NCBI GenBank assembly: GCA_008360975.2
Contig: CM039193.1
Location: forward strand, 17,095,389-17,159,388
DNA from: Lichenostomus cassidix
Lineage: Eukaryota; Chordata; Aves; Passeriformes; Meliphagidae
Reading direction: 5' to 3'
DNA length: 64,000 nucleotides
The position numbers and the translations under genes are program-made. Of this stretch, positions 38,692 to 50,248 are shown piece by piece; position 1 is the stretch's first letter, and each line of letters opens with the position of its first letter. Below the pieces are notes generated by a model. The model searched no databases and was not told the origin of the DNA. It saw only the letters and a list, made by a program, of their open reading frames with translations.

Positions 38692-39062
38692 CAGAGAAGC
38701 TGCCAGGAGACCTAATTGTGTCCTTCCAGTATCTGAAGGAGCCCACAAGAAAGAGGGATGGAGACTTTTTACAAGGGATGAAGGGACAGGACACAGGGAA
38801 TGGCTTTCCACTGCCAGAGAGCAGGGAAAGATGGGATATTGGGAAGGAATTGTTCCCTGTGAGGGTGGTAAGGCCCTGGCACAGGTTACCCAGAGAAGCT
38901 GTGGCTGCCCCTGGATCCCTGGCAGTGTCCAAGGCCAGGCTGTACAGAGCTTGGAGCAACCTGGGACAGTGGAAGGTGTCCCTGCCATGGCAGGGTGTGG
39001 AACTTGAGGGAAACTGGTGATCTTTAAGGTCCCTTCCAAGCCAAAACATCCCATGATTCCAT
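38692..39062 (+). mobile_element. CR1 LINE, full 3' end
   Basis: It starts at 'aaaccaaacagagaagctgccaggagacc', continues through 'cttccagtatctgaaggagcc', 'gatattgggaaggaattgttccctgtgagggtggtaagg' and 'gcttggagcaacctgggacag', and ends in the complete tail 'ggtcccttccaagccaaaacatcccatgattcc'. The last bases match the family's 3' octamer-like motif (attc-tatg type). About 370 bases of ORF2 end plus 3' UTR remain. The 120- to 167-codon frames overlapping it on both strands derive from the element. Confidence 0.96.
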
Positions 39063-40505
39063 CCTGCTGCTTATCTGAGCTTATTGTCTGAGCACAGATC
39101 ATGGCTGCTGAATGCTGTTGTTGTTTGACCTGGCTGTGGAAGCAGAATCAACCAGCAGCATCTTGGGCTGCTCTTGGGCAGCTTTCATTTTGTGTAACTG
39201 CTCCCAGCTAAGGATGATGCATGGAGAGGTTTCCCAGTTACCAGATGGAAATGATAATGGAGTTACAGAAAAGGAAATTACTTTTGGTGAGGGTGAAGAA
39301 AGGCTGAGCATGGCTTTTCAGCTGTAGTTTGCAGTGGTGTTACAGCTGCTTGGAAAAGCAGCTCTTTGGGGTCTCTTTGTAACCCTGTTAGAGGCTGGAG
39401 AAATGGCTTTTCTGGGAGTGCTGGAGGTGTCTGAGGAGTCATCTTCAGTTCAGGCAGTAAATCAAGCCAGACTGCAAAACCAAACCAAACCTTGCTTATG
39501 TTGCACATTACATGGGTTAGAGGTAGCTGTGAGTGGAGCTTTTCTCATGGCTCATTAACTGAAGGAATGGTGGCAGCACTGGGGAAAGACCTTGAATTGT
39601 TGTGTGGAGGGATCCATATGGGGAAGCCTGGGATAAAAATGATACCATGACTTACAAATAATAGGTAATGCCCAGTCATACCAACGTAAGCAGTGTCTGC
39701 TGGAGTTCTAGTCTGAGTTTTGGTGACAACTCTTGGTTCCAGTTAATTTTAATTGCTGCAAGCCTGATACATTTCTACCTTTGCCTGCAGTTGCTGAAAA
39801 ATAGTTCTGATGTTTGGCCAGCTTGTATTTGTTGTCTCATTTCTCCATGTTGTGAAGACTAATGATGATGTTTTAATGCTTTCCAGCTTCATTAATTTGG
39901 CATGTGGGTGCTCATTGTGTAAAGACAAATATTTGGCATCAAGTGGAATTTGCAGTAATCTTGAAATGTTTTCATCATATAATCATCACTGATGTGATCA
40001 ACTTCCCTGAGCACCCTGTGCCAGCCTTTCCGAGATTCTGTGCATGCTGAAGCCTTTGAGAATCTGGATGTTGATGGTCTCAAATGAGGGCCAAAAATCT
40101 CTCAAAAATTTAATGTCACAATTCATTATATCACATCTCACAATGTGATATATCTGCATTTATTCTGTGAATGACACATTTTACTAAAAAAGGTTATTCA
40201 AGGCCTCCAAATCACTTTATGAATAGCATTTTTGCATGTATTTGCATTTAATATATCTAATCTTTGGTACAACTGAAATCATGTTACATTTTCTGTAGCT
40301 GATGGCAGGGGTTTTATTCCCTTGGATCCCTCTTCCATTTTTCTCTTGTCAACATGCATACTTTATCAGAACAAGAAGACAAATATATTACAGAGTTAGA
40401 ACATTTGAAACAGGATAATTTTATGCCTCTATTTCCTCAAGCAGTTGTTCATGTGCTTGGAAATTATCTTGAACAATGGTTTATGCTGCTGTGTACCCTA
40501 AACTA
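39063..40505. other. Gene-free AT-rich stretch
   Basis: No gene was recognised. A small (CCAAA)n-like run sits near 39477-39492 ('caaaaccaaaccaaacc'). It holds the hairpin at 40127-40152. Short frames have no recognisable domains. Confidence 0.55.
40127..40152. repeat. Perfect 10-bp inverted repeat, 6-base loop
   Basis: Bases 40127-40136 (tatatcacat) are the exact reverse complement of 40143-40152, with loop ctcaca. The stem is short and AT-rich, so chance is a reasonable explanation. Confidence 0.8.
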
Positions 40506-40638
40506 TTGTTGTTTCCCCTGCACAGAAAGACAGTCAGTAAAGTCCAAAATCTCTAATCCATAATAAGGAAAACTAGTGTTGTTTCCTCTGGACAGAAAGA
40601 CAGTAAACCCAAGAATCTTTAATCCATAGTAAGGGAAC
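40506..40638 (+). repeat. Two-copy tandem duplication, about 65-68 bp unit
   Basis: The first copy reads 'ttgttgtttcccctgcacag', 'aaagacagtcagtaaagtcc', 'aaaatctctaatccataataagg'. The second reads 'gtgttgtttcctctggacag', 'aaagacagtaaacccaagaa', 'tctttaatccatagtaagg'. The units align over their whole length, with scattered substitutions and a small indel near 'cagtcagtaaag', so the duplication is not recent. Confidence 0.9.
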
Positions 40639-40840
40639 TTTTTTTTAAACTAAGACATTTTACAGAGGTTAAAAAAACCCCTCTTGTCAGAGAAAGCTTA
40701 AGCTGAAATGTGTTCTAACGATTGTGAAAATAGTGGTGACTGATGGGTATCTTGAGATAAGGTGATTATTAGGAAAGTAAGGTACCATAATCATCATTTA
40801 TGCTCCTACCCTGAAGAATAAGTTGTTTGTTCCCATCTAA

Positions 40841-41290
40841 GTGCCCCTCCGAGGGGCAGCAGCAGAGTTGTCCTACTTTTGGAACACGTGGGGAGCACCT
40901 CCAGAGAGCAGAAGGTGTTTTGAGGGCAGCCAGGGAGGAGCTGAGCGCCATGGAAGGTGCTGCAGGCCGCCCTGCCCCGGAGCTGGGCTCAGGGGGCTGC
41001 TAGCAGCTCCGGGCTTGCCAAGTGCTGTCTGTGGCAGCTGCTGGGTCCCCAGAGGGAGATCCTGCCGGTGCCACAGCGTGGGAAGAGCTGCCACGTCACG
41101 GCAGGGCCTGGCCAGGAGAGCCCAGTTTATCCAGGCAGAGCTTTTCTGGAGCTGGGTGTGGGTGGCTTCCTGCTGGAGCCTGAAGAGCTGTCAGCGTTGC
41201 CTTTTTGTGACAATGGTGTGGGGGAAAGCTGTGCAGGAGAAGGCTCGAGAGCTAGGGAATAGTTTAAAATACCTCTCCTTCACACTCTGC
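40841..41290. promoter_or_regulatory. GC- and CpG-rich block of unknown role
   Basis: This is the most GC-rich stretch of the window, with about a dozen CpGs by eye in roughly 420 bases. It includes an E-box CACGTG (40885-40890) and a 'gccacgtcacggc' site (about 41090-41102) whose reverse complement contains TGACGTGG, a CRE/UPRE-type motif bound by bZIP factors. It is open on the plus strand for 150 codons (40841-41293) and in a second frame for 101, with products rich in Ala, Gly, Leu and Ser and no recognisable domain, as GC-rich non-coding DNA often is. A small CpG island, regulatory element or decayed LTR are all possible. No transcription start can be supported. Confidence 0.3.
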
Positions 41291-42879
41291 TGAAAGAGCC
41301 CTGCTTTGCCTTCAGAGAGGTTCTAATCACCTGGTTTGGAAAGAGAGGGTTTGCTGGTGTGCTCCAGGGAATTCTTTTATGAAGGTCTTGCGGGCAATAG
41401 TTTGAGGCAACTTAAAATCCCAGAAACAAACCAAAATTCTTCCAAACAGCTCCTGTAAGCGTTTTTTTTCATAGGTTTATCCACTGAAAGCAATAGGAAT
41501 AATTTAAGAATGGAGTGATCTGTCCACCAGGAAGTTTTTTCACTGGCATCTCATTATATTTGAATTGATCAAAATGTCCCGTTGTCTGCTTTTGAATCAA
41601 AAAATTCACCTTGAACCATTTCTGGATGTGCCTTGGAAATAATTTCAGTATGCTAGTTATTCAAAGAAAATTTACATGAACCTTTTTTTTTTTTAAACTT
41701 GTGTAACTAGCTGGACTGTACTGGCAAGATACCTTGCAATAGTTCCAGTTGTAGCATTTGTAATTGATAACAATTTGTAATGAATAATTAATGTGTATGG
41801 TTACTATAAATGATGGGGAAACCAGCTATCCCAACTACATTAAACTTGGTTTGAGAAAATATTGGAAAACATCTTTGCATAAATCACCATGCCTGGAAAT
41901 GCTGTTACCATACTTTATTGGTGCTTTGGAACACCTTAATAGCAAAAATAAATAAATTTGCAGGTAAAACTTTGTCATGAAAGCAGTTTAACCATGGCTG
42001 TGTGAACAGGGAGGTGTCAAAGCCTCCCTCAAATGCAGGGTGTTTGGATGCACTTGTAGCTATCCCTCAAGAAAGGTATATGGATAAAATAAAAAGCAGG
42101 AGTGTTAAAGCCTTGTGGGAAGTGCTGGGGATGCTTCTCATTCTGATTTCCCAGTGAGATGCTCATGGCTATGCTGGGATCTGCCTGCCTGGCAAACTGC
42201 TGTAATCTGCTTTCTAGCTTTTTCCTGAGAGGAGGTGTTTAGCTGAGCTGCAGGTCAGCCCTGGGCAGGCCTTGCCTGTGGATGTGACCTTTCCAGTGCA
42301 GGATGCACACTCTGCTACCCTGCAAAATGAGATGGGATCAGAGTGAGAGCCCTTGTTCTTCTTGGTCTTGACTCACAGTAAATGCACATTTGCTCTGTGG
42401 TTGAGGGAGATTTTCTCTTGAATGAAGTTGTTTTCCTGTCTGCATCACCTGAGACTGTTCCTGGTGATGAAGACTCAGAAGGAAGCACAAAAAAGAAAAT
42501 TGCTGTTGTTCTTGAATAAAAAGTAACAGCACAACCCCAACTCCCTCAAGGCATGGCCCAAGCAGTCAGAATCATGGATGGTTGTGTGAACTTGTGCTGG
42601 AACAGCGAGCAGAGCAAGAGCTGAAACCTCTTCCTTTGCATTACTAAAAAGGTCAACAGCCTGGCTACACACTTTGGGGTTAATTTAGGGCTGACTCATC
42701 TTTCTCACATGAAGCCTTGCAGCACTGCAAGCTTTTGAGATATCCGAGTTCAGTACCTAAGCACACCCTGAACTCTTGTGTTAAACTCAGTGCAGCCCTT
42801 TTTATTAGAAGAATGTTGCAGGAATTTTCCATTCTCTGTTCACGACAGCGTTCCTTTGTTGAGGTGTCATAAATGTATT
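41291..42879. other. Gene-free stretch
   Basis: No gene was recognised. It contains a T run at 41683-41694 and AT-rich sequence. Short frames at 42338-42672 on the minus strand have no recognisable features. Confidence 0.6.
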
Positions 42880-43560
42880 TACAATAAATTGTAGCTAACG
42901 CAAATTTTCAATACCTATTTTGTTTCTTCCTTGGGAGGGGACATGAGTGATGTATTGCTCAGCAAATCTTTGAAGCTTCTGAAGAAATGTACTTTGATCA
43001 GCATCATTCAGGGAGGGTAACTTCTTTCCCCCTCATTAATTCTCTCTTAAATGTGGATTTTAATGAAAAACCTTGAAAAATGCTTTTGGCTTTTTTTTTT
43101 TCTTTTGCCTTCAGTCGGTCATTTATATTCTGCACAGACTAGAATAGCACTGTGGGGGGAGCACTTAAATAGGGAGAAGATATTTGTCATCTGTCACACT
43201 CTGAAATTAAACTTTTGATATCGAGTTATTGCCTTAGAAATAACTTCAAAAAATTTACATGCAGAGGAAAGTACATGGTGGGGGAAGCTGTTGAACCAGT
43301 TATTGCATAACACTGTGTTAAATCCTCCGTCACTGAGCAGCCTTTAAAAATATTCCTTCATGAATAAATTAAAAAAATACATTCATACAATACCCATTTC
43401 TCTGACCACTTACGTGGATTTTTTTTCTATTAACAAAATAACAGAGAGGAGGCTGAGATTTCCAGAGCTGCTGCAGAGATTTCTAATTAGAAATTGATAT
43501 CAAGTTTTGTTCAATGCTTTGAAAATTCTTGTAGTACATTTGCATACATTAAGGAGAGAA
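42880..43560. promoter_or_regulatory. Possible conserved non-coding block
   Basis: This AT-rich but non-repetitive block has dense motif texture: 'cctcattaattctc', 'gcctttaaaaatattccttcatgaataaatt', 'tctaattagaaattgatatc' (homeodomain TAATTA and Oct/MEF2-like AT motifs). It has few simple repeats and no open frames over 60 codons. Such blocks near developmental genes are often conserved enhancers. There is no direct evidence beyond texture. Confidence 0.15.
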
Positions 43561-46500
43561 TGGGGCCATGTTCATTAGACAGTTAAGGAATTAAAGCTCA
43601 TCAGTACCAGTGGCAAGGGGTACAGGATGGAAGTTGGGAGGAATATTTGCTATTTCATAGTGGCTACAGTGGAAAGAGTATTTGGACCCTGGCATGATCC
43701 TTCTGTTTTGTGGGAAGATGTTGAAGGATTATAAATGAGATGAAACAGATTCTCCACAGGGCTGGGATAATGGAACTGTTCCTGGCTGATGAGTTTAGGA
43801 CCACTGAGGGAGAATGATGGACTCCTCCTTCCCAGAGCCAGTTCTTTTTCAAAGTGCTGCCTAAAAGCAAATACCTGTTGGTGGTTCTGCTCACTAAACC
43901 TGCCATTTACTGCGACAAGTGAGCAACTTGTATTTTTGGTGAAATCAAGTTCTTTGCCTTGTGGTTTGCTCATCCTCCATGGGGAGTCTCTGCTGTGGTG
44001 CCAAAGGCTCAGAGGCATTGCCATCCCCTAAAGCAGAGCACAGCAATCCCATTCCCTGGGACTCTGCAGGGAAAGACCTCCTGTCTGCTGCAAGGACAGC
44101 AATGAGGGATCACTACCTGGGACTGCTGGAAAAGCAGCATTCTGCCAGTTTTTGACTTGTGCTTTCAGAAATAGGAAAATATGTGGGTTTTCCTAATAAC
44201 TCCTCCTATTTTTCAAACCTGATTTATGTTTTTTCAGATTTATAAAAGTTGAATCTGATTTCTTTTTGAACCAGTCTTTATGGGGTGTTTATTGTACAGC
44301 CTGAAACTGTCTAAAAGTGTTACTGGATCACTAAAGTGATGTCTGGGAGAAAACATTCCTGTATCTACATTAAATACAGATGTAAAGCTCTGTTAAATCA
44401 TGTAGTTGTTATTATCTGAGGAGTCTTCTAGCCCAGATAATCTTCTAGAGTCAGAAAGGCAAATTATTAAAGGAATTGATAATAACAATGTTTTATGAAG
44501 TGCTGGTAAATACAAACTGTGCAGGAGTTTGCAGATAAGCTGGGTCATAATTGTATCATATTCTTTGATATTCAAATTCTGCTACACACCCAGCCCCATT
44601 TGTTAGAAATAAAAGGGAACATTTAGAAAATATACGGCAAATGTGACTGAGGGAAATATATTACTGTGCCTTTTGAGCTACTGAATTTTTTTCTAACCAA
44701 AACAATTTCAGGAGAACAAAAGTCTGATCTCCTGGGATATGAGCAATGTGCAGGCAAATGCAAGTTGGATATCACCCAGAGTCTTTTGAAACACAAAGCT
44801 TTGATTCCAGCACTTAAAATCTTAAATCCTTGTTTCATTATTTATTTTAAAGCTGAATACCTCCAGGGAACAAAGATGTTTATTGTCTGAAAGATCCTTA
44901 CATGGATTATTTTTTTCCTGTTTTGAATCTATAATAGATGGCCTTTGGATAAAATAGATAAACCAGCATGTCTTAAATCACTAACCATACCAAGGGCAGT
45001 ACAGATCAACATATGAACTGCACAATACCTAAAAAATTTGAGCACCAAATTCATCTGCATCTATTGTATGATTTGGGTAGAGCTGCTCATTCATGTATTT
45101 TATGTTAAATTAACATACAGAATAAGTATTGTATTAAATACTTGAGGATTGAAGTCAAGTGGCAATTGCCTTTTTTTATCATTTGAACCCTGCACTTTTA
45201 AAATAAAGACAAGGTAAACAAATACAGAAAGAGGGGTAGACACCACCCAACAGAAAACCTCAATCCCAAACCTTCTTTTTCCTTTTTCCTCCATCAGAGT
45301 AACACTTTGATTGCCCAGACCTCCCCAGAGAAGTCCCCAGCAGATCCAGCTGTGTCAGTCAGGACTTGTGTGTGACACTGAGGCAGAGGCACTGCCAGAT
45401 GGGACATGGCACAGTAACACCTTCATCATCAGCTCTGCTGGCCTGTCATTGCCCCAGCTCAGGTCATTCATGAAGGGAGGGCATCAGGCACCTCAGCTCT
45501 GCAAACACAACAAAGGGGAAGATTTTAAATAAACATTTATAATTTCATGACCAAGCAGAGAAGCAATGTTGTCTGTTTAGTGCCTACAACCCTTTTCTAA
45601 CCCCAAGAGGCACTCAAGGTGCCTGGGCTGTCACTTTTCTTTCACTGCCAGTAATTTTGATAAAAGCACCAGGTTTGCACGTTTCAAAATCAAAGTGCTG
45701 TGGGGCAGTGTTTCCAGCTCACATTTCCAGTGAGGTCTTGTCTGAGAGACAGAAGAACCTCTTTAGAAGAACTTCTTTGATGCATTGGATAGAACAAGGG
45801 AAGCCATCACTTGCTAATTTTCAGCTAGCCACCCGAGAGCTGCCGGTGGCTGTGGCACTGAGGGTTTGCTGCCTGCCTGTCTGACAAACAGAGCTCACAC
45901 GTTGGCTGTCAGGTTTGTTTTGTAATGCTGTAATTACAGATACTGACATCCTGGGGAATTATAGGGAGAATGAGATGTGTTTCACACTGTAAGCTAAACT
46001 TGGAATAATACTGCACTTGTGAAAGGTGGGAGCAGTGAGGGTGGAGTAGAGTCTGTACCACTGCTGCAGGGGGGTGTAGAGGAGGACAAAGCCCTGAAAG
46101 CAACCATTTAATTAAAACAGCAGTGATTTCTCCTCCTTCCATGGTCATGTATTTTCCAAGAATCATTGTGGTTTCTTTCCTGCTGGTCCCTCTGTCTCGC
46201 AAGTGTTGAGATTCCATTTCTCCACCAGCTTGAATTGCAGCTGGACACTTCATTGGCTTTTTGCTAATGCCACACTCATTCCATATTCAGCATTAGTAAG
46301 CTTTGTCCTGGGCTGCCAGAGCCAAGTGGAGCAGGGTTTTGAGGATTCATCCACCTCACAAGATGGAAGCATGGCCAGCAGGACACTTTTCCTCCTGGAG
46401 ACATCCTAACACAGCTAACTTTTATTGATCCCTGCTTCACCCAAAACTCTGCCACCTTTTGTATATTACCAAAAGTGTTGTACTACTTTCAAAATCTCCA

Positions 46501-46908
46501 TCCATGCTAATTTCAATAAATTCAATTTGTTTTGTTTGCCTTAAGAAACATTACTCTAATGTAGTGCTGTATAGCAGCAGCATTTGAGGATATTTAGAAA
46601 GCAGAAAGAAATTCAGTGGTGGTGCGGCAACCATGTTACTGGAATTTGTTGTAAATTGAAAAACACAAACAAACCTGACTGAGCTACAGCATTAATTTTG
46701 GCTTTGCTGAGTGTCATGCTAAATACTGCTGCTAACTAAAATTTAACTAATAATCTAAGATCTTATGGTGATCATTGTCTGTATTTATATAAATATGTAT
46801 TGATGGATGACATATTTTTCAGGCTGATCCTCATGAATTTGTGCATCAAGATAGGAATGTCTCATTCCAGCCTTTGCAAATATCATTTAAGGTATCTTTT
46901 GTGAGCTC
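43561..46908. other. Gene-free stretch
   Basis: No gene was recognised. 43650-44030 is open for 124 codons on the minus strand and 80 on the plus. 45909-46253 is open for 114 codons on the minus strand. Neither product has a motif I recognise, and both lie in slightly GC-richer, stop-poor sequence. It is consistent with non-coding DNA. Confidence 0.5.
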
Positions 46909-46992
46909 CAGAATCACAGAATAGTTTGGGTTGGAAGGGACCTTCAAGACCATTCAGTTCCAGTCCCCTGCCATGGGCAGGGACACCTTCTT
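46909..46992 (-). mobile_element. CR1 LINE, 3' tail fragment
   Basis: The plus strand reads 'cagaatcacagaatagtttgggttggaagggaccttcaagaccattcagttccagtcccctgccatgggcagggacacc', the reverse complement of the CR1 3' end. Only about 80 bases remain. It is closer to the usual avian form than the copy at 2325-2412 and so probably younger. It is non-coding and strongly 5'-truncated. Confidence 0.95.
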
Positions 46993-49174
46993 TGTCCAGT
47001 GGCTGAAAAGGTACAAATCAAAGAAAGGAAATAATGGAAAATCTTAACCATCCGACTGCAAGGGTGCACATATTGAGTAGTGGAAAATCCTGCAAGTGGA
47101 AAAGCTCTTTTTAGGTGTTGGAATAATTGTACATTGCTCGAAACACGCCTAGAACAGTTTAAACAGTTATTAAAGAGTGTTGCCAGATTTTATCACTGCA
47201 GTCATGCATGTAGATCAGTGATCCCTGAGCAGCACTGCAAAATGTGTGAATGAGGTGCACTTGCTAAAAATAACCCTACTGAGTGCTGCTCCTAATTGCC
47301 ACGGAATCCTGGGGAAATGATACCATTTCAGCAGCACAAAATTGACTTCAAACATTTGACTGCAGCATTACACGTGGGTTTGTAAGAGATGATTAAAATA
47401 TTTGCTAGTCCTTGGTCATCAGCATTTAAAAAATAAAGCAAACAACCACTATCAGATTCAACTTGGAGCCGCTGTGGTTCTGTTCTTGCCTCACTTGTAA
47501 GAAGCAGCAATGGGCTCTGGTTGTGTGGAAACACCTGGTAGGGCTCTGGGCTGGAGGAGGCTGGAATTGCTCTACTTTATGTTGCAAAGCCACTTAAGCA
47601 GCCCCAAAAATAAAGAGAAGTCTCTGGGAATTTTTTTTTTTAAAAAAATAAAATGTTCCCAGGAGGTTTGGCAACAGCTGAGCATCCCAGTGTGTCCCAG
47701 AGCTGACTGACAGAAAAACCTCTTTTCTTTCCCTCCCTTTTTAGAAGATTCTTGTAATACTTAATCAAGTTTCCCTCATGCCTTTGTACCCCAAACAGAA
47801 TTTATTTTCTTTTTTGTAAGAAATGGGTTTGTTGATGAAGAGCCTGCCACTGCCACTTCTGTGACTCTTCCAGATTTTTAGGATATTGGAAAAATGGGAA
47901 CTCATCTGTTCTATTATACTCGTGTCTTCAGTTTGGGAAGGTGAAACCTTTCCCTAATCAAAACCAGTCTTAAGAATCAATAAGCCTTTTTTCTTTCTAG
48001 CAAATTCTTTGATTATCCATTTCTTTATGGTTATTCATATTTTTAACCAGCTGCAGCAAATGAGTGATTTGCAGGCACACTGAATTTCTTCTCCAGCAAG
48101 GGTTTTAAGCTATTTAGGGGAACGAATGAAGCACAAAGGTTTTTATTTAACAATAAATTTTGTATGACTTTAATTTTTTTTCATGAGTGACTGGCTTTCT
48201 TACATCAAACTCCTTCACAGGGAATTTTACAGCAATATGCAATACCTTTGACAACTATAATTTTCTAAAACTCTGGGAATGCCAGATGAAACAATAAATA
48301 AATACTGATCTGGGTGAGGTTTAAGTAATCCCTGATTAAAGTAAAAATTCATTTAAAAAGTAGTATTGATTACTCCTGAACTCTGGTTTTGTTACCTTTC
48401 CCAGGCTGAAAATGTTGAGTCCTTATAGAGTCAGAGAAATATATTGAGAACACCGATGAGACATTTATTTTAATTTATCACCCCAGTGTTTGAGCACTTT
48501 TATGTTATCCTCTGAATTTATACTCAAAATCAATCTCACAGAAGTGGGAGAACTTTACTGCTGAGGCAAAGAGAGACAGGAGGTTTAAGGACATAGCTGT
48601 GCTGCTGGGCACAAACTGTTTTTACAGCCTAGCCTCCAAGAGTTGGTGTTGGAACTGGGATTGAGTCAGGACAGAGCCAAGTGTTCCCATCCCTGACTGC
48701 CCGAGTCCTGGGCTGGGATTTCCCTTCTCACTCATTTAATTGGCTTTGCCCATTTCCATCTCCACTGATAGAGATCTGACTTGTACTGCAAAGCTCTGGC
48801 ATTTAGGTATTTTCCCCTGATGTGTCTCCTTGTTTGCTGTTAGTTTCATTCCTGAAGTTACCTACTGATTTTTGGGAATGGTATCCAATGCATGGATTGC
48901 ATTGTCAGCTCCTGGAGAAGATGGACTTGCTTTTTGCTCAGCTCCAGCATTGGGTGCAATTCAGAATGAGAGAGCTCTGGCTTTTAGCTGTTTTCCTGTA
49001 TTTCCACAATGGGGAATCTCTGGAATAAATGTGCTAAAGTGATGTTGGTAGCCCAGGTGATGGAACAAGATGTTTGGCTTGCAACTCCTGCAAGCACTTC
49101 TGTTAGCAAAGGATGGCAGAGGTATTTTTATCACTTGTAGTACTTGCACGGCACTTCCATCAAGTGGGTTAGGC

Positions 49175-49191
49175 TTTTTTTTTTTTTTTTT
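49175..49191. repeat. Poly-T tract (17 bases)
   Basis: An uninterrupted run of 17 T lies between 'gttaggc' and 'ggccag'. It is the second longest homopolymer here and shows no accompanying retrocopy. Confidence 0.9.
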
Positions 49192-49890
49192 GGCCAGATT
49201 TCAGTTTAATTCATGATCTGTCACCTCCCTAACTTAGCTTTGGCTCTCAAAGTGGTTGTGTTGTCCTTTTAATTTCCGTCCTGCGTAGTTGCACAGCGGA
49301 ACCCAGAGAATCCAGGAACTGCTTTTTGGCTCTTAATAGCACAATGTCCATTCCATTTGTGCATCCCTCTGTGATGCTCCAAAGTGCTTTCAGGAGTGAG
49401 GAGAGGACTTGCTGTCCAATCTCTGTCCTGCAGCTCTGGGAGGGCTGGCACTGCTGTGCTCCTGCAGAAATCTGCTGGCTTAGGGAGACAGCGTGAGGGG
49501 TTGTGTTTAACGAGACTGATTGCTTGGCAAGTTGTGTCTTGATGAATGTGCTGCACACTGTGCTCTGTCTCTGCTGACTTCAAATCATCTCCAGAAGGGG
49601 TTGAAGGAGATTCTTTGTTGAAAATTTAATCCTCCGGTTCATTCGTGAGCCAGAGGTACCTGTGTATTTGTCCTGATGTAACTCTTAGAAGAGGTGTTTG
49701 TTTTCATCTCCAAAAGGCAGGAAGGAAAACTGTGATGTGCCCTGATTAGTGCATGTAATTATTTAGTAAACATTCTTCCTTCAAGATATTTGATTCTGAG
49801 AAAAATTATCAGTTCTCTTGAATACTTGTAGACCTGAATGCTACTACAATAATTATAAGTGGCAACAAGTATGAAAGCTTTTGTGTGGAC

Positions 49891-49963
49891 TTTTTTTTTT
49901 TCTGGAATTAAGCAATATTTAATTCTTCAGTTCTGTTGAAAGATGTGTTGTTTTTTTTTTTTT
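49891..49963. repeat. Paired poly-T tracts
   Basis: Runs of 11 T (49891-49901) and 13 T (49951-49963) lie 49 bases apart. They may reflect duplication of a T tract or independent slippage. The sequence between them is not duplicated. Confidence 0.85.
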
Positions 49964-50196
49964 GAAGGTGTGCTAGACTTTGTTTTTTTAAGACTCACTT
50001 TTAAATTTCCTGTTATGGAGTTACACAGAAGAGACGAGATTAAATTTATTAATTGTGCAATAAACTCATTTGGATTTAAATGAAACCAGCTGCTTTTTAA
50101 TGATTGAACTGCCTCCTCCTTTGATTTTACATTGATTATATGCAGTCAATATTTGTATTTCCAAAGTGTAAGCTGTTTTTTCTTTGTCTTTATCAG

Positions 50197-50248
50197 GTCT
50201 TGCACGCTGTGACACAAAGATCTCTTCGCCTTGTGCACTATGTTCATG
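50197..50248 (+). other. Tiny exon-like segment (52 bases), unrecognised
   Basis: A strong pyrimidine tract and acceptor ('ttttttctttgtctttatcag') precede 52 bases that end in 'gttcatg' followed by the donor 'gtaagc'. Frame one reads VLHAVTQRSLRLVHYVH and leaves one base to join the next exon. Frame three is also open and cysteine-bearing (LARCDTKISSPCALCS). Frame two has an in-frame stop. Two CpGs fall in 52 bases in a region otherwise almost lacking them, which hints at constraint. I cannot assign either peptide to a family, and introns contain many pseudo-exons, so this stays a candidate. Confidence 0.25.

Larger units (their letters stand above)
46993..50196. other. Gene-free stretch with poly-T tracts
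   Basis: No gene was recognised. T runs occur at 47631-47641, 49175-49191, 49891-49901 and 49951-49963. 49247-49583 is open on the minus strand in two frames (about 104 codons each) without recognisable domains. It is consistent with intron or intergenic DNA. Confidence 0.55.

Noticed and set aside
38504..39102. Frames of 127-167 codons on both strands as host genes
   Set aside because: They overlap a clear CR1 3' end at 38692-39062, so they are element remnants and antisense shadows.
40841..41293. 150-codon protein in the CpG-rich block
   Set aside because: Two plus frames and a minus frame are open over the same GC-rich bases, and the products are Ala/Gly/Ser/Leu-rich without a domain. 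Composition is enough.
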